In this document: positions 11,347 through 21,915 of the stretch, in pieces
How positions within the stretch are numbered: position 1 is the stretch's first letter
Layout of the letters: each line of letters opens with the position of its first letter
From: Dactylorhiza incarnata
Taxonomy: Eukaryota; Streptophyta; Magnoliopsida; Asparagales; Orchidaceae
Reading direction: 5' to 3'
Assembly: GCA_033032865.1 (NCBI GenBank)
Contig: JAWHQI010000013.1
Coordinates: forward strand, 8,246,001 to 8,310,000
DNA: 64,000 nt
Made by a program: the position numbers and the translations under genes
Notes under the pieces: model-generated
The model's database searches: none
Told to the model about the DNA's origin: nothing
What the model saw: only the letters and a program-made list of their open reading frames with translations

Positions 11347-12349
11347 GTTCTACTTCATCCCTAACCTGAAGGTATTACCCAAGTCTTAAACTTTTGCTCC
11401 ATCTCAAACATAAAAATAACCTTCATTTCATTTTGGGAGCAACTGTCTCTTCTTCTTCAGATCTACAACTCCTACTTTAAACTCCAACATCTTCTTGGAC
11501 TGTGCAGGACTGAACAGCTCGACTACGCATCACCACCTTCCGGTGTATTCTCCGACTAACTCTTACTCGGCATGATCTACAGCTCGACTGCGCAGTACTG
11601 ACACTTACTCGGCCAGATCTACAACCCCCATGGTATTTTTTTCCGCATCCTTCCTCAGTCCAGAGCATCAACGTTTTCACTTCCGGTGTTTGATTGAACT
11701 GCACTGTTTTATATTTTTTTTTGAAATGACAATATGCTAGCAGGAAACCTTCCTCGCCAGGGACACCTTCCTCACCAGGGACACCTTCCGCTCGCAGGTA
11801 CCCTTTATCGCATTCCACCTTCTCCTGCTTATCTCTCTATTTTCTTCGCTGAAACCCCCTTCGACGCAGGTACTCTTTCTTCGCTGAAACCCCCATGCTG
11901 TGCATGCATATCCTCAGAGGATTTTTTTTTTTTTTCTTGCTCCACATGAATTTTTTGAGGTATGCTTAAACGATTTCTAAGATTGCCCTTATTGGTTTTG
12001 TTCTTCTTCTTGCTTAAGTCTTTACTCAGTTCTATCTTGCTCCATATGCAAATTTTTTTTGGGCCTGAGAAATTTTGAGGCATGCTTAAATGATTTCAAA
12101 GATTGCAATTATTGCCTGAGAAATGTTGAGGTATGATTTCAAAGTTTGCAGTCAATATAAAAAATTCATATCAGGATCCACTTAGAGTTTCAAATGATGA
12201 GTCCATTTTTATTATTTTATATCAGGATCCACTTAGAGCCAATATTCTTACAGCAATTTAACACAGGGAATCTGCTAACTTTGCGTTTTCATAAATTTTA
12301 TAAAAGAAATTATTACTTTGCTTAGGCATGGGAAGTCATCTATTCTTTG

Positions 12350-12413
12350 CAATTTGGCCCTGGGTTTTTCATCCGCTTGCTGTGTCCGGCTTTGATCAGG
12401 AGTCTTATATTTT

Positions 12414-12444
<31 letters not shown>

Positions 12445-12490
12445 GGGGTTCATCCGCTTGCTGTGTTCGGTTTTTATCAGGAATCTGGCT
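12350..12490 (+). repeat. Direct repeat flanking a poly-G tract in the Helitron
   Basis: A block beginning TTTTTCATCCGCTTGCTGTG (12363) recurs, with a few changes, just after a G run at about 12427-12449. A TG repeat precedes the run. The arrangement looks like local slippage or duplication around the homopolymer. Confidence 0.6.
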
Positions 12491-13189
12491 TTCTTTTATT
12501 GAGTTTGTTTTGTCTGTTGATTGGTGATGTGCTTATCTTTTGTGTTGTTTGGTGATTGACTTTGTTTTGCCTGCTGTATAGTGATCAGAGTATTATCTGT
12601 ACAATTTTTCATGCTTTCTTATGACTTATGCTTATATATTGATGAAATTAATAAGGGCATAACTGTATATGCGCAAGAAAAATGCATGGCAGGGTGCCGT
12701 TGAGTTTGTCTCAGCCATATGAATTGAACAAAATCAATTATCGATTCCAAGCCCCTTTACTCTTATGTTTATATACCATTTAGAGTGCCCAGTTGATGAA
12801 ACTATGATCCCTTGGTTTTCAAACCTTAATTTGATGAGTGTGAGAGCTTCTAAGCATTTCATCATTTGTGCCTTTAAGTTTGGTATCATGTTGGAAATTC
12901 TGCATATCAAATGTTTTTACAATTTCAGACTGTTCATATGATGTCACCTTCTTCTTTTACTACTTTAGCCAAGGCATGTAACTTCCTTACTTGCTAAGAC
13001 TTGAGTGATTGACTTCTTTAATTTATATATTTCTCTCATTATATAGTTAATAATTCTGCATATCGAGGCAATTTTTTTAATCATGATACGGGTAATAATT
13101 TCTTCAATTTTGTACTAAATTCAAAATAGGTTATGGTACCAGTTCAAAATTATAATATTCACATTGGAGTCAATAAATACTAAAATAAT

Positions 13190-13423
13190 TTATTTCATTT
13201 CCAATAAGAGAAACAAAAACTGGATCCACTTAAGACAACAATACTTAAAGTTATTTATGCTTCCACAGCTTTGGATCTTCCACTCCATCAAAGCAGGCAA
13301 ATAGATCGAAACCGACCCCGTCACTTTCTCCTTCCTGATTGGTTCTCCGGCATAATACCATCGATCCAGTCTCTCCTTAAGGTAATACAAATAATCTTTG
13401 CAATTTTTGTGAGCTTCGCTCAT
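13190..13423 (-). CDS. Possible captured gene fragment in the Helitron
   Basis: The antisense frame starts at an ATG at 13421-13423. Its first 54 or so residues look like real protein sequence: mixed composition, with Lys/Glu/Tyr/Trp residues such as DYLYYLKERLDRWYYAG. The last residues (towards 13190) become Leu/Phe-rich and may be intron or unrelated sequence. I do not recognise the family. Helitrons commonly carry host gene pieces, so a captured first exon is a reasonable inference, but the frame could be chance. Confidence 0.25.
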   Translation of the reverse strand: MSEAHKNCKDYLYYLKERLDRWYYAGEPIRKEKVTGSVSIYLPALMEWKIQSCGSINNFKYCCLKWIQFLFLLLEMK

Positions 13424-14174
13424 GTTGGAAGAACTTGAAGATTGCAGTTCAGATTTACATTTTTACTTCAAGATTGCAGCTCCCCAATTTAACCTACAGA
13501 ATTTTTAGAGTTTTTAAGGGTATTTATCTGCTCCATTCTGTAACACATGTATATTGTTTTTGTGGTCTTTACAATGTTTTTTAAATGATATTAATCTTCT
13601 CTGCATTTTTTCTTCTATAATACAACCCAAGAAGCACATAGATCTGCTGATTAAAATGGTTCAACATTAAGCAAACAGTTATATTCTGCTGGTGTATATC
13701 AATCCAACTGGTGTTTGATGCATATAGTTGTATTCTACTAAATGAAATGAGACATGATTCACTAGAGAAGACCAATATTTATATGGTTTGATGTTTATAA
13801 ATTTGTCCAAGAACAATCAGAAGAAAATAACCCAAAATTATAAGTTTATGTGCACAAGAACGATTGATGAATGTTCATCAAGTGCATTCATGATTATGTA
13901 TGCATCAGAACCGCATGCATTAGAACTGCATTCATGATTATAGATCACTGCATGCATTCTTGACATCATCGCATTCAGACTATAGTGGAATACATTTTGT
14001 CATGAATGCATGCATCAGAATGATTGATGAATGTTCATCAAGTGCAAATATGCTTCCAGATGATCTGTAAATATGGAGCAGGCTTTAGTTAGGTAATGTC
14101 ATGAACAAATGCAAGTTTTTGTTATTAATATCCTTGCAAATATGCTTCCAGGTGATCTATATATTGATATCCTT

Positions 14175-14827
14175 GCCCACGATAAATGTCTTCCCCACGA
14201 TAAATGTCGCCCCCACGATGAATGTCGCCCCCACGACGAAGGTCGCCCCCACGATGAAGGTCGCCCCCACGATGAATGTCGCCCGCACGACGAATGTCGC
14301 CCCCACGACAAATGTCGCCACCCACGACAAATGTCGCCCTCCACGAAAAATGTCTCCCCCACGACAAATGTCGTCCATCATGACAAATGTCGCCCTCCAC
14401 GACAAATGTCGCCCCCACGACAAATGTCGCCACCCACGACAAATGTCACCCCCACGACAAATGTCGCCCCTCAATGACAAATGTCGCCACCCACGACAAA
14501 TGTCGCCACCCACGACAAATGTCGTCCATCACGACAAATGTTGCCCTCCACGACAAATGACGTCCATCACGATAAATGTCGCCCTCCACGACAAATGTCG
14601 CCCCCACGATAAATGTCGCCACCCACGACAAATGTCACCCCCACGACAAATGTCGCCCCTCAATGACAAATGTCGTCACCCACGACAAATGTCGTCCATC
14701 ACGACAAATGTCGCCCTCCACGACAAATGTCGCCCTCCACGACAAATGTCGCCCCCACGATAAATGTCGCCCTCCACGACAAATGTCTCCCCCACGACAA
14801 ATGTCGCCCCCACGACAAATGTTTCCC
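14175..14827 (+). repeat. Palindromic minisatellite near the Helitron 3' end
   Basis: About 35 units of 18-21 bp are present. The unit core CGACAAATGTCG is itself an inverted repeat (CGACA, AA, TGTCG), separated by C-rich spacers (CCCCCA, CCACCCA, CCCTCCA, TCCATCA). A higher-order period near 189 bp is visible from the TCCATCA spacer at about 14372, 14561 and 14693. Early units (14175-14300) carry GATGAA or GACGAAGG variants; later units are more uniform. Open frames of up to 220 codons in both strands are by-products of the repeat. Confidence 0.9.
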
Positions 14828-14847
14828 GCACGGGGGGCCCCCCGTGC
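14828..14847 (+). terminator. Helitron 3' terminal hairpin
   Basis: GCACGGGGGGCCCCCCGTGC is a perfect 20-bp palindrome, 11 nt from the element end at 14858. In Helitrons such a hairpin marks the end of rolling-circle transfer. It directly follows the minisatellite. Confidence 0.75.
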
Positions 14848-14858
14848 ACTGTCACTCG

Positions 14859-15396
14859 TATATATATATATATATATGCTGTGATGCTCTTGCAGGGACG
14901 GGAAACTGCCACTCCCTCGAAGGGGTGGGGTCGTTATAATTTGGTCAGCCGTTGCTGACCGTTGCCCTGTTTTGCCACCGTTTTTGGTGGGCTTGTTGTA
15001 CAGGTGCTGGACCGAGCGGGAACATAGAGGGCTCATTGCGGGCTGAAGCCTCTGCGCGGCTGCGGCCCTTGAAGGCCTTTTTAATGTTCTCTTGTTTTCA
15101 TGTATGGCCGGCCTGCGCGCCGATGTTGGTAATTTGTAAGGCCGTTGTGCCTAAATTTTGTTGTGTAAAACATTTCATTCCAAGTAATAGAAGTGGACAT
15201 ACCCGGGTTCGGGTTTTATGGTTTATATATCTTGTTTCTCTCTTTTGCTTCCGCATAGAATGCTCTGAGTGAGGTTCGTTGTTTAGAGTCGTTTGATATT
15301 TCAATTAAGTGACGTTCCCGTTTGTTTTGTAGTATATGGCGTGGGGCCCCGGCCGGACCTTCTGTTATATGCTCCCGAACGGATGGGGATGTTACA
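14859..15396 (+). repeat. Gypsy array LTR 2, right part
   Basis: LTR 2 resumes in the TA run and ends TGTTACA at 15390-15396. It matches LTR 1 (3690-4227) and LTR 3 (21905-22429). With the Helitron removed, LTR 2 is about 2.17 kb. Confidence 0.9.
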
Positions 15397-15399
15397 AAT

Positions 15400-15413
15400 T
15401 GGTATCAGCTTCT
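15400..15413 (+). other. Primer-binding site, copy 2
   Basis: TGGTATCAGCTTCT starts three bases after the LTR, identical to copy 1. The leader to 15727 is non-coding. Confidence 0.8.
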
Positions 15414-15727
15414 AGGGTTCCGTATCCTTCTAAGGAATTTGAGAACGAATTCTTTTAAGGGGTGGTGAGCACGTGTGTGGGCTACCATCGAGACATAAAA
15501 TAAACCCAAAAATGTCCACTTAGGAAAAAAATGTAACAACAAACCAACAATTATTGCATGATTTTTGGAACCTGAGTGTTCCTTTTGTTGTTAGTTGCGA
15601 CTGTGCTGTCGCCTAACTGTGTGATGCACTCGTGTAGGGCACTCGAAGTGCAGCGGGACCATCGCGTCCCCGTGACGTGGTTGAGAGTAGCGGGTCTGCT
15701 GAGGCTCCTACACCTCCGTCTGCTGAG

Positions 15728-16753
15728 ATGGTTTGGCTAGTTACAGAAGTCGTTCTAGCTGCGTTGAATGGCCAGCCTAGAAGGCAAGGTCAACCGCCGG
15801 TGCAGGAAGTGGCCCCAGAGCCACTAAGAGTGGAGCAAGTCCCCGTGAGGCGTGCTGCTGAGCAACAGCTGAAGCCCTTCCTGGGATTTCGACCTCCTCC
15901 GTTTACCAGGGTTGAATCCCCAGCTGAGGCCAAGGACTGGCTGTCGCATATGGAGCGAATTCTGACAGCGACACAGTCGGATGAAGTGCAGAAAGTGACC
16001 TTCGCTACTTTCTTGTTGGAAAAGGAAGCCAGGCGGTGGTGGGATGAGGTAGAGAGGCGTCAGTTTGCGGGAAGGCGACTGGTTCATGTGCCGATGGAAG
16101 AGTTCTCGAGAATCTTCCTGGCAAGGTATGTGCCTCTGTCGCAGCAGATCGCGATGGAGAACCAGTTCCTGGCCCTGCCGCAGGGTGATAAACTAGTTGA
16201 TGACCACCTGTATGAGTTCACCCGCATCGGGCGTTACGCTGGAACTTCTTTCAATGACGAGGGGAGAAGGGTGAACAGGTTCTACGGAGGCTTGCGTAGT
16301 GAGTTGCGGTACCTTCTGACAGGGCCGTGGGCGCAGGGTTTCATGACCCTCGTTAGTTCAGACCAAGCGCTTGAGCAGGACAAGCTCAGGGAGAAGGGCA
16401 ATGTGGCTGTGGTAGAGGAAGTGCCGGAGGGCAAGGCGCCGAGTGCGGCGAAGTTGCGGAGGTTGAATCGCTGGAAGAAGGCTCAATTATCTGGGCCAGC
16501 TCCCTCTGCTTCGGGCGCGTCGTCTGGACGTGGCCCTCTTATTTGTTTTACTTGTGGCAAGCCTGGCCATTTCTCTCGGGATTGCCGCAGTGGGCTTCCA
16601 AGGTCAGAGAAGAAGACTGGGCCATCTTATTCTGAGAAGGGGAAGGCGGCTGAGTCCACTGCCTCCCGTATGGCTCCCCCGCAGCACAGAGTCTTCAGTC
16701 TTGGTCAGCAGGAGGCTATCAAAGCCAAGGACGTCGTGACAGGTATAATTTAA
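15728..16753 (+). CDS. gag: Gypsy Gag, copy 2 (open)
   Basis: Gag forms the virus-like particle and packages element RNA. The frame from the first ATG at 15728 is uninterrupted for about 341 codons; it is open further upstream but has no earlier ATG in frame. The capsid part has WWDEVERRQF and FLARYVP. The CCHC zinc knuckle CFTCGKPGHFSRDC lies near 16546-16587, followed by a basic, Ser-rich tail. It differs from copy 1 at scattered residues and lacks the premature stop. The frame ends in TAA just inside the candidate intron, as in copy 1, so Gag alone would be made from unspliced RNA. Confidence 0.85.
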   Translation: MVWLVTEVVLAALNGQPRRQGQPPVQEVAPEPLRVEQVPVRRAAEQQLKPFLGFRPPPFTRVESPAEAKDWLSHMERILTATQSDEVQKVTFATFLLEKEARRWWDEVERRQFAGRRLVHVPMEEFSRIFLARYVPLSQQIAMENQFLALPQGDKLVDDHLYEFTRIGRYAGTSFNDEGRRVNRFYGGLRSELRYLLTGPWAQGFMTLVSSDQALEQDKLREKGNVAVVEEVPEGKAPSAAKLRRLNRWKKAQLSGPAPSASGASSGRGPLICFTCGKPGHFSRDCRSGLPRSEKKTGPSYSEKGKAAESTASRMAPPQHRVFSLGQQEAIKAKDVVTGII

Positions 16754-16836
16754 GATACAGTCCTTACTGTTTTATATACCTGTTTTAGTGTTCATGCTAA
16801 CCTTGTTTGGCGGCGTAGGCTTTGTAAATGTTTTAG
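16743..16836 (+). other. Candidate spliceosomal intron between gag and protease, copy 2
   Basis: It has the same length (94 nt), donor (AG|GTATAA), CTAAC branch-like word and TTTTAG|G acceptor as copy 1. The first acceptor-like site differs between copies (CCTGTTTTAG here, CCTATAATAG in copy 1), while the second is conserved. Removal joins the gag and protease frames. Evidence is sequence only. Confidence 0.4.
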
Positions 16837-17507
16837 GCATTCCTGCGAGAGCGCTTTTCGATACTGGAGCTTCGCACTCCTTCTTGTCGTCGGACTTCGT
16901 CCAACGTATTGGTGCGCCGTCGATTGCTTCTGCAGATGGACTGGAGGTCCTACTGCCGAATGGATATTTGATGCGTGAGGAGAGGAGTTGCTGCGTGAAG
17001 GTTCAAGTTGGAAGCCAGGAGTATGACCTGAAAGCATCGTTAATCCCCCTGATTGAGTTCGATGTAATCTTCGGCATGGACTGGCTATCGGAACAGCGTG
17101 CGTGCATCGATTGCACCACCAAGGAGGTGAGGTTTGGGTGGTGTGCCGATCGTGAGATGGACTTTGCGGGCATGCATGGATCGAGCAAGATGCTGATGTC
17201 TGCTCTCCAGGTGTCCAAGGCAGTGCGTCAGGTAGCAGAGTTATTTTTTGCTCTAGTGGAGGCTTCAACGCCGAGGCCAAGCCTAGTGGATGTTCCGGTA
17301 GTTTCAGAGTTCCCCGATGTGTTCCCGAGCGATCTCCCCGGTGCTCCACCGCAGCGGGAGATAGATTTCATGATTGAGTTGGTGCCAGGCGCTAAGCCTG
17401 TGGCCCGCTCGCCGTATCGTATGGCTCCGAAGGAGTTGGCGGAGTTGAAGCTGCAGTTGCAGGAGCTGCTTGAGCAGGGCTACGTGCGTCCGAGTTCCTC
17501 ACCTTAG
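16837..17507 (+). pseudogene. Gypsy protease and start of RT, copy 2 (stop)
   Basis: The protease active site LFDTGASHSF is near 16855-16884, and FDVIFGMDWL follows near 17059-17090. The frame is intact where copy 1 has its 1-bp loss, and runs on into the RT linker ([25 protein letters not shown]). It stops at a TAG at 17505-17507 where copy 1 has TGG, a G-to-A change. Confidence 0.85.
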
Positions 17508-18653
17508 AGTGCACCGGTCCTCTTCGTCAAAAAGAAGGACAGTAGCCTGCGGCTTTGCATCGATTATCGGGAGCTGAACAAGCTGACCGAGAAGAACAAG
17601 TATCCTCTTCCGAGGATAGATGACTCGTTCGACCAGCTCGTTTGTTCGACAATATACTCAAAGCTGGACTTGAAGTCTGGCTATTATCAGGTGCGGATCA
17701 GGGAGTGCGACATCCCGAAGACTTCCTTCAGTACAAGGTACGGGCAGTATGAGTTCACAGTCATGCCGTTTGGGTTGTCTAATGCTCCTTCGGTGTTTAT
17801 GGACTTGATGCACTGGACTTTCCGAGAGTACCTCGACCGGTTTGTGATCGTCTTCCGTGATGACATACTGGTCTCCTCTCAGTCCGAGGAGGAGCACGGT
17901 GATCACCTGCGAGTAGTCTTGGAGGTTCTGAGGAGGAACCGGCTATATGCCAAGTTCTCGAAGTGCGAGTTCTGGCTACCTTCCGTGGCGTTCTTAGGCC
18001 ATGTGGTTAGTGGAGAAGGTGTGGCAGTAGATCCGGTGAAGGTTGCGGCCATCAGGGAGTGGCCTGTTCTTTCTACTGTAGCGGAGGTCCGTAGCTTTCT
18101 CAGGCTGGCCGGCTATTACAGGCGCTTCATGGAGAACTTCTCACGGATCGCGCTGCCTCTTACGACGCTGACACGGAAGATGCAAGAGTTTATTTGGACG
18201 CCCGCGTGTGCGCAGGCTTTCGTGGAGTTGAAGTGGCGGCTTACCACGGCTCTGATCTTATGTTTGCCTTGCGGCACGGAGGGTTACGAGATCTACACCG
18301 ACGCTTCTGGGAGCGGCCTTGGCTGTGTTCTGCAGCAGCATGGCAAGGTAGTAGCGTACGGATTTCGCCAGCTAAAGGTGCACGGGCGGAACTATCCGGT
18401 CCACGACTTAGAGTTGGCAGCCGTGATATTTGCCCTAAAGCTTTGGCGGCATTATGTGTATGACGTGAGGATCGACATCTTCACGGACCATAAGAGCCTG
18501 AAGTACCTTCTGACGCAGAAGGAGCTGAATATGCGACAACAAAGGTGGATGGAGTTCCTTGGGGACTACACCTTCGAGATTCATTACACTCCCGGGAAGG
18601 GGAATGTTGTCGCGGACGCGCTTAGTCACAGTGCTCCAGCACCTGATACGTGA
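17508..18653 (+). pseudogene. Gypsy RT / RNase H, copy 2 (altered active site)
   Basis: The frame continues after the TAG with RT motifs, RNase H ([11 protein letters not shown], catalytic Asp kept; [17 protein letters not shown]) and the connection domain. The RT catalytic box reads FRDDILVSS near 17854-17880, where copy 1 has FLDDILVYS. The Asp pair survives, but the hydrophobic residue before it is Arg. Near 18637 about 23 bases present in copy 1 are missing, which shifts the frame into the integrase. Confidence 0.8.
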
Positions 18654-20048
18654 CCTGGAGGCCTTGGGTATTTCTTGCGTGGAGAAGAGGAGCAATGCCG
18701 GTGCCTGTTTGAGTTGGACTGAGGTGCAGTACGACCTCGCAGATAGAGTCCGCCAGGCTTTAGAACTCGATCCGAGTTTAAAGCGCTACACGGAGGAGGC
18801 TGGTGGTGGGCCGGATGCCCAGTTTCAGGTGCGTGATGGGTTGCTGTGGAGAGGCGACCGTTTGTGCGTCCCCAAGGTGGGTGAGCTGCGCGATGATTTG
18901 ATGTACGAGGCGCATCGTACCAGGTATTCAGTTCATCCGGGGAGCACGAAGATGTACAAGGACATGAAGGTCCTTTTTTGGTGGCCGGGTATGAAGAGGG
19001 ACATCGCTCACTACGCGGCCAAGTGCCACACTTGTGCGCTAGTGAAGGCAGAATGTCAGAATCCCGGCGGCTTTATGAAGTCATTACCGGTTCCGGAGTG
19101 GAAATTCGATGACGTTTCCATGGATTTTGTGCATGGGCTGCCAAGATCGCAGCGCGGGAACGATGCCATCTGGGTAGTCATAGACCGGCTGACAAAGGTG
19201 GCGTACTTTATCCCTAACCGGAGGGATGACTCGGTGGAGAAGTTGGCGAAGCTGTATGTTGATACAATAGTACGATTGCACGGTGTGCCCCGTAGCTTCG
19301 TCAGTGATCGAGATGGACGCTTTACTTCGAGCGACTGGAGGCTAGTCAACCGTCTATTGGGTACGAAGTTGCAGTTTAGCACGGCCTTTCATCCTCAGAC
19401 GGATGGCCAAACTAAGCGTACCAATAGGACGATGGAGGACATACTCCGGATGTGCGTCCAGGATTTCGGGAAGGGGTGGGAAGATCACCTCTTTCTTGTT
19501 GAGTTCGCGTACACAACAGCTACCAGGCGAGTATTCAGATGGCGCCTTTCGAGGCCCTCTATGGCAGGAAGTGCCGCACTCCCTTAGCTTGGGCGGAAAC
19601 GGGCGAGACGAAGCTCTTCAAGAGGAAAGACGTCGAAGAGGCGACTTCGACGGTACGTATGATCGGGGAGAGGCTTTTGGTTGCGCAGGATAGGCAGGCA
19701 AAGTACTATAATGTGAAGCACCGCGACGTCCAGTTCGCCGTTGGCGATTGGGTTTACTTGAAGATCAGGCCGTTCAAGGGTGTATCCAGGATTCGACGCT
19801 TGAAAAAGCTGAGTCCGAGATACCTTGGACCGTTTGAGATCATCGAGCGCGTCGGCGAGGCGGCTTATAGGCTTGCACTATCGGCGGAACTGAGCGGGCT
19901 ACACGATGTATTCCACATCTCCGTGGTTGCGGCAGAATAGGTGCCCGTGGATAGTGAGCTTAAGACGGCGGTCAGGCCCGTTAGCATCGAGGATGCTGAG
20001 GTGCGTCAGTTGCGGAACAGGGCGATCCGTATGGTAAAGGTCCGTTAG
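18654..20048 (+). pseudogene. Gypsy integrase, copy 2 (broken)
   Basis: The frame covers the HHCC zinc region (HRTRYSVHPG, CHTCAL), SMDFVHGLP, the IDRLTK segment lost from copy 1, VSDRDGRF and HPQTDGQTKRTNRT. One base is missing in an AAC repeat near 19512, shifting the frame. The correct frame resumes at 19539-19940 through the GPF/Y module. A 33-bp in-frame deletion near 19925 removes the LRKAVQEPTH part of copy 1 (microhomology GTG), and CAG-to-TAG at 19938-19940 stops it. The late TAG at 20046-20048 is shared with copy 1. Confidence 0.85.
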
Positions 20049-20227
20049 GACAACTGCGGTCGCGAGGAAATCTCATGGGAGCGTGAGCAGACCATGATGG
20101 AGGAGTTCCCCGAGCTGTTTCGGTGATGTTTATCTCTCTTTTTCAGCTTTTTGTAAAGACCTTTTTGGATATATATATATATATATATATATGCCTGTTT
20201 TTACAAATTTCGGGGCAAAATTTTTAT

Positions 20228-20240
20228 AAGGAGGGGAGGG
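20228..20240 (+). other. Polypurine tract, copy 2
   Basis: AAGGAGGGGAGGG lies one base before LTR 3 (20242), identical to copy 1. The 3' untranslated stretch 20049-20227 has a TA run near 20169-20192. Confidence 0.9.
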
Positions 20241-20241
20241 T

Positions 20242-21858
20242 TGTAAGACCTGAAAACAAAAAGTTTGATTTCTGGAATCCAGAGCTATCGCTGGCGATAG
20301 CGACTATCACCCGGCGATAGCGTTCTGTTGAGAAGGTTTCTGTCTAGAGGCTATCGCGCGGCGTTAGTGCTAACGCCGGCGACAGCATGACACGTGGCAG
20401 TCACTGATCAAAGCGGTGGCGTTGACCAGTCAGAGTCGGTTCTTTATTGCTGTCGCCAGGCGATAGCACTACCGCCCGGCGATAGCGGCAATTTGTACTT
20501 TTCGGCCAAAATCGTGGGCTTTGATGGCACTTGGACTTTTGGGTTGGTTTTGGACGGACTTGGCTCGGGAGGTAGCGTGAAAAGGCTGAAACCCCTCTTC
20601 TCTTCCTTATTCACTAAGGGTTTTGTTTTGGTAAGAAGGAGGAGCTTGGTAGTGGTGATGAATAGGGTTTTCCAACCCTAGAGCTCATCTTTGGTGGAGG
20701 TTTCCTACACCGAATCCCGATCCGTTGGTGGCTACGCGTAGAGGAGGGCAAGATGCTCCTTTCCAACCGTGCCAAAAATCAAGATATGGCCTCGAAGCGA
20801 CGTCAAAGGGTAACGATCCTTTCTATCCTCTTTTGGACATGTGTTAGTCCTTTTCCGTGCATCCTTGATGTCCCTACCCAAAAGGGTGAGGTCGTGACCT
20901 CCGACTGGTGGATTCGTGTTATCCCCGTCAGATCTTACATACATATAGAGTCCATGCGTGAAATGGACGTAGGCGCGCTGTGTGAAGCCCATCCGAGACG
21001 GTTCGTCCGGATTGGTGATTCTTTTTGATACTATGCGTGCCGGGGAAAACTCCGTGTTGATATCCTGCTTCGTAGGACTAGAGGGTGCTACTGCATGTGC
21101 AGCAACGCCTAGGGGTGTACCCCGGGAAGCACCCGAAGTTAGAAGCAGAAATGGAGTTTCTGTTCACTACCGCTGGCGTTAGCGTTATCGCCGTGCGGTA
21201 GCTCCCAGATTTGGTTCTAGTGATTTTGTGCGTTCTGAGGCAGTGGGAGTGCTACTGCATGTGCAGCAATGCCTGGGGGTGTGCCCCGGGAAGCACCCAC
21301 AGTTAGAAGCCAAAATGGGGTTTTTGTACACTATCGCCAGGCGTTAGCGTTAACGCTGGCGACAGCTCCCAAACTGAGTTCTGGTAATGTTGTTGTGCCC
21401 ACCTGTTGAGAGGACCTGAGGCCTGTGTGCCCTACTTGTGAGGGTGTCCTGGTGGATGACTTAGCGGCCGAAAGAGATGGCTAATTGAGAATACCTGGGC
21501 TGAGGGAACGCCATACCCACTTTTCGTGTTGTACAACGAGAGCTGTGAACAACGGGCATTTGGCGAACCTGAAACCGCACCACTGCAGCACCTGATTAGT
21601 AAGTCTCGTACAGCATGTCGGGAAGCAATGGGAAAGAGTCTTCGGACTATGGAATGTTCATAATTAAAGAACGGGAGAGCCCTGGTATTCAGGCCACCGA
21701 CTTTAGCCTCGAAGGGCAAAGCCATCAAGAGTGGATTGTGGTGGAAGGCGGAGTACACCAAAGAGTGCCTGAGAGCACGAGATGTGGAGGCCATTCCCAC
21801 GTTTGTGATTGATGCATATGTATGAATTGTTGTGGGCCGTGACAGCCGCTTCATTCTG

Positions 21859-21915
<57 letters not shown>

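Larger units (their letters stand above)
10797..14858 (+). mobile_element. Non-autonomous Helitron inserted in LTR 2
   Basis: The insertion is bounded by A at 10796 and T at 14859, the AT target expected of Helitrons, with no target duplication. It starts TCTATACTACTTATAAAG, typical of plant Helitron 5' ends. It ends with a 20-bp palindrome (14828-14847) followed by 11 nt and CTCG; the family consensus is CTRR, so one base departs. No Rep/helicase ORF is visible in 4.06 kb, so it would depend on an autonomous element. The uninterrupted LTR can be followed across the site in LTR 1 and LTR 3. The interior is AT-rich with several small direct repeats, for example ATATCAGGATCCACTTAGAG near 12168 and 12219. 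Confidence 0.8.

Noticed and set aside
14175..14827. CRISPR-like appearance of short palindromic repeats with spacers
   Set aside because: Spacers are themselves repeated C-rich words and the setting is a plant Helitron; it is a minisatellite.
14101..14884. Long open frames on both strands in the minisatellite (up to 220 codons, Pro/Arg/His-rich)
   Set aside because: They are translations of the 18-21-bp repeat in several frames; no unique sequence or domain.
19600..20048. Chromodomain at the gypsy pol C-terminus
   Set aside because: The tail after the GPF/Y module lacks a convincing aromatic cage pattern, and the shared TAG cuts it short.
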